Source: an uncultured Psychrosphaera sp.
Lineage (GTDB): Bacteria > Pseudomonadota > Gammaproteobacteria > Enterobacterales > Alteromonadaceae
NCBI RefSeq assembly: GCF_947500655.1
Contig: NZ_CANMSK010000023.1
Location: forward strand, 1 to 64,000
Direction of reading: 5' to 3'
Length of the DNA stretch: 64,000 nucleotides
Made by a program: the position numbers and the translations under genes. This document shows, in pieces, positions 1 through 9,667 of this stretch. The notes under the pieces were generated by a model. That model was given only the letters and a program-made list of their open reading frames with translations, was not told the DNA's origin and ran no database searches. The first letter of the stretch is position 1, and the number at the start of each line of letters is the position of its first letter.

Positions 1-29
1 GTGTGCTTACGTTGATTCTGGATTTTCAT
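1..29 (-). CDS. IS3-family transposase OrfA, N-terminal end only
   Basis: Only nine codons and part of a tenth are visible: M-K-I-Q-N-Q-R-K-H. The start is identified by the second copy near 34866, where the same frame continues as KIQTRRSYSIEFKIKVIQQS. That is the typical basic, helix-turn-helix-starting N-terminus of IS3-family OrfA proteins. The remainder lies off the window to the left. Confidence 0.55.
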
Positions 30-77
30 GACACCTTATTCCTAAAAAAAGGTGTCTACTTTTGTGGAGTCATATCA
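1..77 (-). mobile_element. End of an IS3-family insertion sequence (partial)
   Basis: Read on the minus strand, the element starts at 77 with TGATATGACTCCAC, which resembles the TGA...CCCC-type terminal repeats of IS3-family elements. It then has a short stem (GACACCTT / AAGGTGTC) and an ATG that opens a reading frame running off the left edge. A second, decayed copy of the same end lies at 34819-34988 and keeps most of these bases, so this is a repeated mobile element and not part of the cellulose operon. The rest of the element lies outside the window, so it is not known whether it is intact. Confidence 0.75.
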
Positions 78-124
78 GAAAAACACAAAATAACAAATAC
101 CCCCACCCTATACTCCATGCATAG

Positions 125-152
125 AAAACGGGCAACAGCCCGTTATTTTTTG
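125..152 (-). terminator. Rho-independent terminator after bcsG
   Basis: A perfect 7-bp stem AACGGGC / GCCCGTT with a 4-base loop is flanked by A-rich and T-rich tracts, so it can work in both directions. It lies about 70 bases past the bcsG stop codon and probably ends the cellulose operon, separating it from the IS end at 1-77. Confidence 0.75.
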
Positions 153-219
153 TTACTCATTTTATCAATTACATAGCTGTTAATCGTTATTCCAGAACAA
201 CTATATAATCACGATAAAA

Positions 220-1824
220 TTAATTATCGTTGCCGTATTCAATCCAATCTTCTTTATCAATCTTCATTTGATAAGTGCCTTTGTATTGTATTACGGTTGC
301 GCTGTCATTCTCAGAGACAAAATCAGTTTCAGGCAAAGTGTTAACAATTTCAGCTAAAGTGGCCGTTGGTTCACCAAACATATTCTTCTCAACAACTTGC
401 TCCACTAGTTGAGATATTGCTAAATAACTTGATGGTGAGTTTACATTTAGTGTTTGAGCTTGACGTTTAGTCGCACCGAATAATCGAACGCCTACCGGCA
501 CGTGTGTAACGTTGTGACTAGGAAACTCTCTCATCCCTGGTAATTGTAAGTTATCACCTTTAAGTCCAGCTCCATGCTCAGGAACGAACACAACCATAAC
601 TTTCTTGCCAGACTGCTCAATCTTTTCAAAAAGGTAATTAATATCATTCAACAAACTTAACAGTCGTGGATGAAAACTTTCTAAACTGTTTAATCTTGAT
701 TGATTGCCAATGATTTTATTACCGTCATGCAAACTTACTGTGTTGTATAAGGTTGCATTTGGGGTTGACCCTATATTTGATAACCATTGATCAAATAAAT
801 AACGGTCTGAGTAAATTGGTGAGCCATCAAACGACTTTTGAATAAGCGGTGTCGTGACACTTAAATCATTTGGTACATTCCAGCCGCCATCTTGTCTAAC
901 GTTCTTCTCAAAGTTAGCAAACTTACCATCGTGATTCATTAATAGTTTATGACCAAAACCAAGCTTAGCTAAGTTGTTAAATAAATAACACTGACTATCG
1001 GCTGCGGAATATAACTGTGAATGAGGTTTTTGCCCGCAACTAGCACGGAGCATACGAATAGCAGCCGGGCCACTGTAAGATGTCGCGCTATTAAACTGCT
1101 GAAACATCACATCAAATTTATCAAACAAAACATGGTTATCTAAACCGGTTTCTTTTAAATCATCCCAGGACAACGAGCAAACATGTAAAAACAACAATTC
1201 AAATGGTTGGTTTAATTCAACACCATTAAAGTCGACATTTCGCTGTGACTCTTTTTGATAGAATTGGCTTAACTGCTCATCTGGGTTGTTATAAGTCTGA
1301 CTGTTTTTGGTCACCGGCATATTGTTAGCATTAGCAATTTTAGGAGCGGTTTCTGACTCGGTTGGATAATACTGAAGAATGATAAAGTACATAAACAAAC
1401 CGACGGTGATGCTTGTGAACTTAATCCAGTTTTTTAAATAGGTATAACTAAATACAACTACAACTAACATGGCTATTAACTTGAAGTTAACAAACCGCAT
1501 TAGTAATTCCATTAAGTAGCTCACATCAAAATCAGCTAGGTTCATTAACTGGCCTAACGTTTTTTCAAAGCTAGGTAATCGACTATCGTAATATAAAAGT
1601 GCAATACCAACGGGAATGACAATAACTTGTCTAATTTGATATAAAAACTTATGGCGAAAAGGAGCTATTAAAAACAGCAAGAAGGCAATATTTTCTAAAA
1701 AGTGGAAACCTATAGATCCACTGTAAAATAGATAGAGCTTTAATAAAAAATATAAATTCCAAGCGCCTAAGTCTGCAAATGCGACAGGTGATGTTTTATT
1801 TTGTTCAGAAATCGGTGTGGTCAT
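220..1824 (-). CDS. bcsG: BcsG, cellulose phosphoethanolamine transferase
   Basis: Inner-membrane enzyme that transfers phosphoethanolamine from phosphatidylethanolamine to nascent cellulose. The N-terminal 150 residues hold several membrane segments, followed by a periplasmic alkaline-phosphatase-fold domain. The catalytic pattern of the E. coli protein is visible with the same spacing: zinc-ligand Cys216 (HVCSLSW), nucleophile Ser251 (TSYSGPA, 35 residues on, as for C243/S278), His366 (SLHDG) and the Glu416-His417 pair (VPEHG). Length (534 residues) is close to the family norm of about 560. It is the last gene of the cellulose operon, two bases after bcsF. Its presence predicts a modified, E. 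coli-type curli/pEtN-cellulose matrix and not plain cellulose. Confidence 0.95.
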   Translation of the reverse strand: MTTPISEQNKTSPVAFADLGAWNLYFLLKLYLFYSGSIGFHFLENIAFLLFLIAPFRHKFLYQIRQVIVIPVGIALLYYDSRLPSFEKTLGQLMNLADFDVSYLMELLMRFVNFKLIAMLVVVVFSYTYLKNWIKFTSITVGLFMYFIILQYYPTESETAPKIANANNMPVTKNSQTYNNPDEQLSQFYQKESQRNVDFNGVELNQPFELLFLHVCSLSWDDLKETGLDNHVLFDKFDVMFQQFNSATSYSGPAAIRMLRASCGQKPHSQLYSAADSQCYLFNNLAKLGFGHKLLMNHDGKFANFEKNVRQDGGWNVPNDLSVTTPLIQKSFDGSPIYSDRYLFDQWLSNIGSTPNATLYNTVSLHDGNKIIGNQSRLNSLESFHPRLLSLLNDINYLFEKIEQSGKKVMVVFVPEHGAGLKGDNLQLPGMREFPSHNVTHVPVGVRLFGATKRQAQTLNVNSPSSYLAISQLVEQVVEKNMFGEPTATLAEIVNTLPETDFVSENDSATVIQYKGTYQMKIDKEDWIEYGNDN

Positions 1825-1826
1825 AT

Positions 1827-1988
1827 CTATTTTTTCTCTTCAACATATTGCTTAATAAGCTTTGGCGTTACTAAATAATATAATCTGCTTCTTATTAACT
1901 TTTGCCAAAAATTACGCAAGAAAATACCTAAAATAATACCAACAAGCAGTATGCTTGTAATTATTGTTATAAAATTATCAAAGCTCAT
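1827..1988 (-). CDS. bcsF: BcsF, small membrane protein of cellulose secretion
   Basis: A 53-residue protein beginning MSFDNFITIITSILLVGIIL, with one hydrophobic segment (about residues 6-23) and then a basic stretch (LRNFWQKLIRSR) expected on the cytoplasmic side. Size, single N-terminal membrane helix and position between bcsE and bcsG match BcsF. In E. coli, BcsF recruits BcsE to the membrane and works with BcsG. The start ATG lies inside the end of bcsE (11-base overlap, AATAATGAGC), which suggests translational coupling, and the stop is two bases before bcsG. Confidence 0.9.
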   Translation of the reverse strand: MSFDNFITIITSILLVGIILGIFLRNFWQKLIRSRLYYLVTPKLIKQYVEEKK

Positions 1989-3537
1989 TATTTTTCAACT
2001 TTAGCTGAGCGGGGATCGCTATATTAATTTCAAATGCGTCCATAGTATCGGCGCGCATATTTTCCATTTTCTCTCGGTGCTCAGCAAACTCAGCAATTCT
2101 ATCTTGATAGTCAACGACCGGATTTCGCTGAATATATTCACTTAGGTGAATAGTTTGTAATTGAATTGCATCCGATTTTACAAAACGCTGTGCCGATCTA
2201 AATATAAGTAAAGGCTCTGCACTTAAAATAAAGGTTAATGTAGAGTTTACATCGGCATCTCTACAGCCATATAAGTAAACATAAATAGCATTATCTACAA
2301 CGGTAAATATATCGCCGTGTCGATTAAATTGAGCATACTTAATGGTATCCATGGCCGCAATACCTGATGGGATCTCTAAAATAACTAAGGTACTAGATAT
2401 ACCATATTTAACACTACTGGCCGTCAATTTTTGTAATTCTTTGGTAAAAGTATCTGCTACCAAATAACCTAATTTTGTCGGCATAGATCCTTCATCATAA
2501 ACAGAGTAAAAATCGGCCGTTAAATCTCCAACAAAAACCAAATTTGCCGTGGAGCTAATAATATTAGTGAGTGTATTAATGTGGATTTTACTTGGTAAAA
2601 TTAAGTTAGCACCTAAGCAACGTAGAATACTTTGCTCCGTCATGCGCAGATTAATATTAACCTCTAAAATAATAACTTTTAAGTTCTGCCCTGCCAACTG
2701 CCTAAGTTTATAAATTTGTTGCGCTAACTCTTTTAGTCCTGTGGATTTAAGCGCATGCATCAAGACTGTGGCTGATGGATTTTCTTTTACTAAACGGAAT
2801 AAATCATCATGGTCTTTACCAATTGTCCAAGACTTATTTAATTTGGGACCTAACTCTTTGTAGTGCTGATCAACAATGACATCCGCTTGCTGGAATTGCG
2901 AAACCGCTAAATCTACATTATCAGAAGTGGATAACGCCAACTGCCCATTTAAATTTTGGACACGATAGTTTTGGTTTACCACGCACCCCGTTTCTATATA
3001 CCAAATATCTATTTGTAACGAGCTTGGTTCAACCCCGCCCGAAAGCTTCATAATGCCGTAAAAGTCAGTACGTTGACGCGATAAAAACTGCTCAACATCA
3101 GAGTCTTTATCACCTTCATTAAAAAGTAATACAATCGCTAAGTTCTGACGACTAGCAAAACGTTTAAGCTCAATAACCAGCTGTTCATTTTTAGTTTGGC
3201 TACTTAATAACAAGTCTGACAAATCTATATAAAGCGCACCGTCTTTTATTTGTAACTGTGACAATTCGATAAGAAAGCGATCTATTTTCTTCGACAGCTT
3301 TTGTAATCTCTTTTGTTCAATTGTAATAATATCAATTTTTTTATCTTTAAAGCGATCCGCCACTCTTGGGTAATCTTCCTCAATATCACGAAAAGACAAT
3401 AGTGTATTACGCTTACTGACAACATGGCTCATTAAGGTGTCAAACCAACGAGCAGATTGCACCGTAATACAATACAGTTTACCGTGTTCCAGAGTATTGA
3501 TAAGTGGCGGTAAGCCTGTGATATTTAATTCAGACAT
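1978..3537 (-). CDS. bcsE: BcsE, c-di-GMP-binding regulator of cellulose synthesis
   Basis: Cytoplasmic accessory protein that binds c-di-GMP through its GIL domain and raises cellulose output. The 519 residues match the usual length of about 520. The diagnostic RxGD motif is present as Arg406-His-Gly-Asp409 (FNRHGD), close to the E. coli position R415-D418. The N-terminal half is the less conserved degenerate-receiver/NTPase-like region reported for the family. It overlaps bcsF by 11 bases and follows the phosphoesterase gene on the same strand. In E. coli bcsEFG is a separate divergent operon; here it is joined to bcsRQABZC. Confidence 0.93.
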   Translation of the reverse strand: MSELNITGLPPLINTLEHGKLYCITVQSARWFDTLMSHVVSKRNTLLSFRDIEEDYPRVADRFKDKKIDIITIEQKRLQKLSKKIDRFLIELSQLQIKDGALYIDLSDLLLSSQTKNEQLVIELKRFASRQNLAIVLLFNEGDKDSDVEQFLSRQRTDFYGIMKLSGGVEPSSLQIDIWYIETGCVVNQNYRVQNLNGQLALSTSDNVDLAVSQFQQADVIVDQHYKELGPKLNKSWTIGKDHDDLFRLVKENPSATVLMHALKSTGLKELAQQIYKLRQLAGQNLKVIILEVNINLRMTEQSILRCLGANLILPSKIHINTLTNIISSTANLVFVGDLTADFYSVYDEGSMPTKLGYLVADTFTKELQKLTASSVKYGISSTLVILEIPSGIAAMDTIKYAQFNRHGDIFTVVDNAIYVYLYGCRDADVNSTLTFILSAEPLLIFRSAQRFVKSDAIQLQTIHLSEYIQRNPVVDYQDRIAEFAEHREKMENMRADTMDAFEINIAIPAQLKLKNNEL

Positions 3538-3543
3538 ATAATA

Positions 3544-5817
3544 TTATTCATCTATTCCTGTAGGTAAAAGGTTCGTGGACATTAATTGACTAGCATCACC
3601 AAATGCTTCTATTTCTGCTTCAGTTAGCGGTTTGTTCACTAATAAAATATTATCAATGTAACCACTTGCTGTTTCTGCATTATTATCAGTAAACATTAAA
3701 AAGCTAGAGCCTATTGCCCAACGCTCGTCAACATGGTCAATCGAGCCAACCAAAGCGCCATCAACATGCACATTTGTATAACCATCAACATCATTGATCC
3801 CGACAACGATAGCGATACGATGCCAAGTATTGAAATTTATGCCAGAGAAGTAATCAACACCGCCAATTTCTAATTCAGTCTCTTGATGTATAAATAAGTC
3901 AGCATCATCTGTATTTAATGAATTAGTTTGTAAAATAGCTAACCATTCTTTATCTGTGCTAGGTACATATATATCAAACATGAGTGTGTAATACGATAAT
4001 TTACCATCGGCCACTAAAGAGCCATTAGGGCTTAATTTATGAGTTACCAGCATGCCTTGGTCTTCATCAAAAGCAGAAAATTTTAAGATATTTCCAGTTG
4101 AGCCATTTGCGGCAGTGATACCATATGCATCAGGGGTATTAACAAAATCGGTAGAATCAAACCAGCTATCCCCAGAGGGATCAAAAGCTGTCATATCAAC
4201 GTCACCACCAGATGCTGTGGCGGTTAAAGGTGAAGACGTTGAATTAAAGTCAAATAAGAAATACTCTGTTGTTGTGCAACGAACCATAGTATTACTCGTA
4301 TCAAGATACAAACATTCACCCGTTCTTTGTGCACCATACTCACTTAATATTTGCCAATTCTCATCGAAAAATTCAGGTTCAGAAACGTATTCAATATCGT
4401 CAGTAAAAAAAGCAGGGATATTTATCGCAGGCGCTTTATTTAAAGCTACTGTGTATGATGTTTCATCATCTAACTCAGTTACGCCTTTGTATAACCACAA
4501 AGGTTGTTGAATAACCATCTTCTTTATATTTTCACCCGTAATAGTGACAGTATAAATAGAGTTAAAGCCTGGTGTATCTGACTTTTGACGCTCAACATTA
4601 TATGCATTATAAAAATCTTGCTTACTTAATTCTCCGGCCCCCCACGCAGTCCAAACTAAATTAGGATTTAACAATACAACAACATCATTATCTTCAGCTG
4701 AACTTTTTTTATCAGAAAGTACAATATTATAAATAGCATCCAGTGAAACATTCGCTACTGACGTTGCATCTGCTGTTAACTCTGCATAAGCGATAGCATC
4801 GTGGCGATCCGCAGCATATGTATCGGCAATATCATCTAATGTTTGCGCAAGTTCCGTATCATAACTATCCATATCGTCAGTATAATATGCTTGATGTGTA
4901 ATATTACTGATTGTCTTATTTACTAGGTCGTATTCAATATCAACCTGACTGATGCCATCAGCATAAAACTCGGGTTGAATTACTAATGCATCACCAATTA
5001 TTTCCTCAGAAACACCAGAATGAGTATGTCCTCCTAAAATGAGGTCAATCCCTAAAATACCATCGGCTAAAAAACTATCCTCAACAATACCTAAATGGCT
5101 AATAAACACTAATACATCGACTTGTGAACCGAAGTTTAAAATAATTTCTTGGCTAACATCCTGATAAGAAAAATCGTTTGTTAACTCAGCTAAAAATTGA
5201 CCTTCGTATGTTTCATCTAATTCATTCCATGGCAAAGAAACCATGCCAAAAAAACCAACACTGACACAACCAACCTGAGCTTTTACAAAATCATAAGCGT
5301 CAAATGTTGCGCCATCATCTCCTATATATGTTGTATTTGATGCTAGCACTTTTGCATGAGGGTCTTGTACATACTCTAACAATTGTTCAGTCCCCCATGC
5401 AAAGTCATGATTTCCAATCGTACGAACATCAAACTCCATAGCAAAAATCGCATCTTTTACTGCAACGCCTGATGATAGAGCCTCAACTACAGAACCTTTT
5501 TCGTAGTCATCTCCTGCATTGGTAAAAATGGTGTATGGGTTTTGTTGTTTGATCTGTTGGTAAAAATATTTTAATTTTTCAAATTTTCTTTCTTTCATTG
5601 CAAAGTTTGCATGTAAGTCAGCTACATGAGCAAAACTAACGGTTTGCGATTCGGCATCCGCATCACAAGTATCACCTATTGTAATATTTGTGGAGACTAA
5701 TTCTGTTTCAGGTTCCGGTATAGAGACATCATTAGGATCATCTTCAAATGAACAAGATTGAAGAATTGATAACATGAGTATTAACGTTATCAATGATTTC
5801 CAAATTATTTTTTGCAT
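3544..5817 (-). CDS. Lipoprotein 5'-nucleotidase-like phosphoesterase with LamG-like C-terminal domain, inside the cellulose operon
   Basis: Predicted outer-envelope lipoprotein of 757 residues. I chose the ATG at 5817, one base after the bcsC stop, because the 22 codons upstream overlap bcsC and the new start gives a clean signal peptide with lipobox LQSC (Cys22). Residues 60-500 have the two-domain layout of UshA-type 5'-nucleotidases. All metal-site motifs of the phosphoesterase domain are present: D67-L-H69, G-D103, GNHD at 135-138, SH241 and GHTH at 263-266. The C-terminal 5'-nucleotidase domain is divergent. Residues from about 520 look like a LamG/concanavalin-type sandwich (FNTWHRIAIVVG, VHVDGALVGSIDH), a fold often used to bind carbohydrate. 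This gene is not part of any standard bcs operon. The substrate is unknown; phosphoethanolamine on cellulose or extracellular nucleotides are possible. Confidence 0.8.
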   Translation of the reverse strand: MQKIIWKSLITLILMLSILQSCSFEDDPNDVSIPEPETELVSTNITIGDTCDADAESQTVSFAHVADLHANFAMKERKFEKLKYFYQQIKQQNPYTIFTNAGDDYEKGSVVEALSSGVAVKDAIFAMEFDVRTIGNHDFAWGTEQLLEYVQDPHAKVLASNTTYIGDDGATFDAYDFVKAQVGCVSVGFFGMVSLPWNELDETYEGQFLAELTNDFSYQDVSQEIILNFGSQVDVLVFISHLGIVEDSFLADGILGIDLILGGHTHSGVSEEIIGDALVIQPEFYADGISQVDIEYDLVNKTISNITHQAYYTDDMDSYDTELAQTLDDIADTYAADRHDAIAYAELTADATSVANVSLDAIYNIVLSDKKSSAEDNDVVVLLNPNLVWTAWGAGELSKQDFYNAYNVERQKSDTPGFNSIYTVTITGENIKKMVIQQPLWLYKGVTELDDETSYTVALNKAPAINIPAFFTDDIEYVSEPEFFDENWQILSEYGAQRTGECLYLDTSNTMVRCTTTEYFLFDFNSTSSPLTATASGGDVDMTAFDPSGDSWFDSTDFVNTPDAYGITAANGSTGNILKFSAFDEDQGMLVTHKLSPNGSLVADGKLSYYTLMFDIYVPSTDKEWLAILQTNSLNTDDADLFIHQETELEIGGVDYFSGINFNTWHRIAIVVGINDVDGYTNVHVDGALVGSIDHVDERWAIGSSFLMFTDNNAETASGYIDNILLVNKPLTEAEIEAFGDASQLMSTNLLPTGIDE

Positions 5818-5818
5818 G

Positions 5819-8800
5819 TTAATAATCCATGTAAATGCTAACCGGATCTGGTCGGCGATTTGCGGGTTGTAAATTAGGCTCAAAGTAATATTTTAGATAA
5901 AAATAAAGGCTATTGGGTGAAAAGAACTCTGACTTTTGAATGGTTATATTTGTACCTAAGGTCCAATGATTAGTCAGTTTATATTCAATCATAGCCTCGG
6001 CAGAAAAACCTTCACCGGTACTTTCTCCACCGAGAAAACTATCGTTGCTAATTAATTTTAACGCTTCCTGATAATTAGTATGTAGCGGATAATAAACACT
6101 ATCATCGTCAGCAGATTCTGACATAGAAACTGAAAGGTCTACTTGATAAGTAAAGTCACCTAAACGACCATAAAAGTTTAACGGTAAAGATGCTGACTTA
6201 TACTCTTGCGGGCTATAATAACCCGACTGACCAAAGGTAAATTCACTTAAGTCTTTTTCATACTGCCAAGTAAATAAATTTAAACCAATACTAGCCGTTA
6301 ACCAGTCTCGGTCAAACCAATCCCAATATATGCCGCCCATGGCTCTTGTTCTTTCATTTTCCTTAACTTGTGTTCCTGCTATTTTTCCCGCATCCGTTAA
6401 TGCCCAAATGCCCCAACCAGTACCTTGATCGTAACTTAATGACAAACCTAAATTATATAGACTTGTGCCGCCCCAAGTTGTTGAAGTATAAGGGTCTTTA
6501 CTACCAGAAAAACTTAACAATGAGCTAGTTACAGAACGCTTACTCACGCCGAGTGACCAGCCTATATTCCAAAGACTATCACTGTATGCAGCGCCACCAA
6601 CCCAATCAAATAAATTAAAACCAATTGGTTTTGTTCCTATATCAGCCGATACAGATGCAGTTTCAAAACCAATCGCAATGGAAGTCCCTACTTCTTCTTG
6701 TTTTAATAATAAGTCATCACAACGGCTATCACACAATTTATTAAAACCAAACGTGTCGTTTGCTGAGTCATTGGTATCTAATGTGCCCGCTTTAATGATA
6801 GTCGGCTCAACTTTCACGTACCATTCACCATCTCCAAGCCATGCATTATCCATCGGCGCAGCATAAGTTAAGCTTAAAACAGATAAATCATATTCTGATG
6901 TACCAGCACTGCCAGATTTATCATAACGTTTCACTCCAAGCTCTAAACGTCTATTTTCTTTTAAGCTCCTTTGAGCTAATGCCGATTGAAAACGATTAAC
7001 TAGCCAAGAACCTTGATTAACGTGAATAGAAGCCACATTTTCATCTGACGTCATTAAAACAAAATATTCTTTAATTTTTTGTTTTTGAGCAAAGCTTAAG
7101 TCACTTGAATTAGTCTTTTGTAATAACTCTTCACCTGAAGCTAATGCTCTAGTATCAAAATTAGCCTTGTCGCTAATATCCGCCATTAATGCACTGTAAT
7201 AGCCTTTTTTCATTAAACTGCCGGAATTATCGCCTAACTCAGGTAATTGGTTATACAACCTAAATGCAACATCGTAACCTACCGGATCAAATGGAAAAGA
7301 TTGAATAAATGGCACTAAATATTCATATTTAAATTCGCCATTGGATACATCTAATTGACCTTTATTCTCTTCAAATAAACTAAATAGTTGATAAAAACGA
7401 TAGGACTCAGAGGGTTCAAGTTCTATTAATTTATCCAACGCCTGAAACATTCTAATGGGATCTGAGGTTAACTCTGCAAAACGTAGGTCATTTTTCCAAA
7501 CCGCGACTACATCATCGTGTTGTACAAGATGTTGATCTAACATATTTGAAAATTGGCTTTGAATAACTTTTGGTAATTGATCGTCTTCTAGTAACTCTAA
7601 AGTTAAATCCGACAGCGCTAATTCATTAGTAAATGAGCGGCCAGTTTCTTTATAAACTAGGGCTACATTATTAACGGCTTTATCCGTTTGCTTAGCGAGC
7701 AACTGCACCTGAGCTAGTTGTAATAGTACATTGATTCGGTTGCCAGAATCTGACTGCTGATCCGAATCCAACAGTAATTTAGCTAATAAAGCACTTTGCT
7801 GTAAAAAGCCATATTTCAACATCTGTTGCTGAATCCGACTGGTGTACACCACATTATTGTTAAATCGGGTGGATGCTGAGGTCAGTAATGCAAGTCGATC
7901 TTGCTGTAAGCTCCTATCAACTTTATCCATTGCCAATTCAAATTTATAGTCTTGTATATCTTGTTTAATATTATTAGTTCGGGACTTCGACGGGATACTT
8001 TGAAGCACATTTAACGCACTGTAATACATGTCGACACTTGCCAAAATCAAACTGTATGAATATTTCACTTCAACTTTATCAGATATAGGCTTATATAAAC
8101 CTAATGCTTTATCAGTTTTACCTTGTTGAATATATAACTTAGCTAAATCATAACTTGCCCAGGGATGCATTTGAACAATGCGTAATGCCGATTTCAACAA
8201 AGACTCCGCTTCTGGCTCATTGCCTTTTTCAAGCTCAGCATCTGCTTTATCACGTATTCTCGCAACTAATAACGAATTATAATCCGGTAAAATTATATCT
8301 TTTTGCTGTAAAGATAAACTTGATACCCAAGAATCCATTTTAAGCTTACCTTGATAATTAAGTTTAAACTCCATCATGGTCGTTAAAAATTGAGGACTTA
8401 ATGGTTCTATTACTAATAATGACAGATATAGTTGCTCAGCTTTTATATAATTACCTAAAGCGACTTGGCGGTCACCATCGAGTAAAATGTGATAATGACT
8501 TTCATCTTCAAACTTATATAACTTAGCTAATGTTTGTCCAGCTTCGGTAAGTTTCTGAGCGTCAAGGTAGGTTTCTGTTTTTTCTATTAACGACCAATAA
8601 TCAGTGGTTATAGATAAAGACAAACATACCGATGGTGTTGGTTGAAATAGCTCAGCACAGCGATTAAATGCGGCTTTAGCGCCTACGTAATCATTTTTTC
8701 TAAATAGAAAACGCCCTTCTGCAATGATAACGTCTTGATCATCTGCGTATTTGGTTTTTGCAGTAGCAAGAGTCAATGCTATTTCACTTAAAGGTGCATC

Positions 8801-9667
8801 ATCTTCTAACATTTTAGGCAGTTTGATTTTTGCTCGATAAGCAGGATCTCGCATTGAAATTCGATGCAGCTCTAATGCGGCATTGCCATCGCTAAAGTGA
8901 TAACTCACTTTATTATCATCTGGAAAGCGCTCTATATAACGCTTAAAGTTTTGCTGATTATTATAGGTCACATCAGTATTCATTAAGCCATACTGCCAAA
9001 GGCGTTTAGCCTCAGACTGCCATACCGTATTAAAGGTCAATAAATACAACTCGTCATATATTTTATTTTTGTTTTTACCCGCACGTAATGAATACTTAAA
9101 ATAAGCTAATTTTATGCGCGGATTGGCAGGGTACTGCAAATTCAAACGTTGTAGCTTATATAATACGGTAGGTTCTAACTCAGGACTGACCTCGGTCAAA
9201 ATATCCCAGTACTCTAAAGCTAAGGAATAATGCGGATCTTGTTTATCAAATAACTGGTCATATTTATTTAATGACTGCTGATATAACTGGCGTGTATTTA
9301 ATAGTCTAGCTTCAGACAACTCTTTACGCTTATTCTGATATATATCGATAAGCTGTAGCAAAATACTGTAGTTACGCTCGGAAATTCTAGTTTTAATTTT
9401 TAACAATTTAATACGAGCTTGAGAAAATCGCTGAGATTCAGCGAGAAAACGAACATTTTCTTGTAAATACACTAAATTTTCGGGAGCGACTTTACTAATT
9501 TTAGTTAAGGTTTTTTCAGCCTGAAATAAATCACGCTGGCCCATTTGAAATGACAATTGTTCTAATAAGTAGATAATGCCTTGTTCATTACCTTTAACTG
9601 GAAAGGTGATGATTAATGCACTACAAAAAATTAAGCTGGCGAACCAATGAGTCCAGTTACTTTTCAT
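5819..9667 (-). CDS. bcsC: BcsC, outer-membrane cellulose export porin with TPR scaffold
   Basis: Carries the cellulose chain across the periplasm and outer membrane. The 1282 residues show a signal peptide (membrane stretch FASLIFCSALIITFPVKG), a long helical TPR region (about 30-830) with repeated A-x-x-L-Y patterns, and a C-terminal BCSC_C beta-barrel (about 870-1282) that ends in a short strand (SIYMDY). The length fits the family (about 1150-1300). It overlaps bcsZ by 11 bases, as expected for the A-B-Z-C order, and is followed after one base by the lipoprotein phosphoesterase. Confidence 0.95.
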   Translation of the reverse strand: MKSNWTHWFASLIFCSALIITFPVKGNEQGIIYLLEQLSFQMGQRDLFQAEKTLTKISKVAPENLVYLQENVRFLAESQRFSQARIKLLKIKTRISERNYSILLQLIDIYQNKRKELSEARLLNTRQLYQQSLNKYDQLFDKQDPHYSLALEYWDILTEVSPELEPTVLYKLQRLNLQYPANPRIKLAYFKYSLRAGKNKNKIYDELYLLTFNTVWQSEAKRLWQYGLMNTDVTYNNQQNFKRYIERFPDDNKVSYHFSDGNAALELHRISMRDPAYRAKIKLPKMLEDDAPLSEIALTLATAKTKYADDQDVIIAEGRFLFRKNDYVGAKAAFNRCAELFQPTPSVCLSLSITTDYWSLIEKTETYLDAQKLTEAGQTLAKLYKFEDESHYHILLDGDRQVALGNYIKAEQLYLSLLVIEPLSPQFLTTMMEFKLNYQGKLKMDSWVSSLSLQQKDIILPDYNSLLVARIRDKADAELEKGNEPEAESLLKSALRIVQMHPWASYDLAKLYIQQGKTDKALGLYKPISDKVEVKYSYSLILASVDMYYSALNVLQSIPSKSRTNNIKQDIQDYKFELAMDKVDRSLQQDRLALLTSASTRFNNNVVYTSRIQQQMLKYGFLQQSALLAKLLLDSDQQSDSGNRINVLLQLAQVQLLAKQTDKAVNNVALVYKETGRSFTNELALSDLTLELLEDDQLPKVIQSQFSNMLDQHLVQHDDVVAVWKNDLRFAELTSDPIRMFQALDKLIELEPSESYRFYQLFSLFEENKGQLDVSNGEFKYEYLVPFIQSFPFDPVGYDVAFRLYNQLPELGDNSGSLMKKGYYSALMADISDKANFDTRALASGEELLQKTNSSDLSFAQKQKIKEYFVLMTSDENVASIHVNQGSWLVNRFQSALAQRSLKENRRLELGVKRYDKSGSAGTSEYDLSVLSLTYAAPMDNAWLGDGEWYVKVEPTIIKAGTLDTNDSANDTFGFNKLCDSRCDDLLLKQEEVGTSIAIGFETASVSADIGTKPIGFNLFDWVGGAAYSDSLWNIGWSLGVSKRSVTSSLLSFSGSKDPYTSTTWGGTSLYNLGLSLSYDQGTGWGIWALTDAGKIAGTQVKENERTRAMGGIYWDWFDRDWLTASIGLNLFTWQYEKDLSEFTFGQSGYYSPQEYKSASLPLNFYGRLGDFTYQVDLSVSMSESADDDSVYYPLHTNYQEALKLISNDSFLGGESTGEGFSAEAMIEYKLTNHWTLGTNITIQKSEFFSPNSLYFYLKYYFEPNLQPANRRPDPVSIYMDY

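Noticed and set aside
4052..4510. Long plus-strand open frame (152 codons) opposite the lipoprotein phosphoesterase
   Set aside because: Antisense to a well-supported gene with clear motifs; no ribosome-binding site, domain or signal of its own.
3544..5883. Start of the phosphoesterase 22 codons upstream, inside bcsC
   Set aside because: That start places a non-signal segment before the signal peptide and overlaps bcsC; the ATG at 5817 gives a proper lipoprotein signal.
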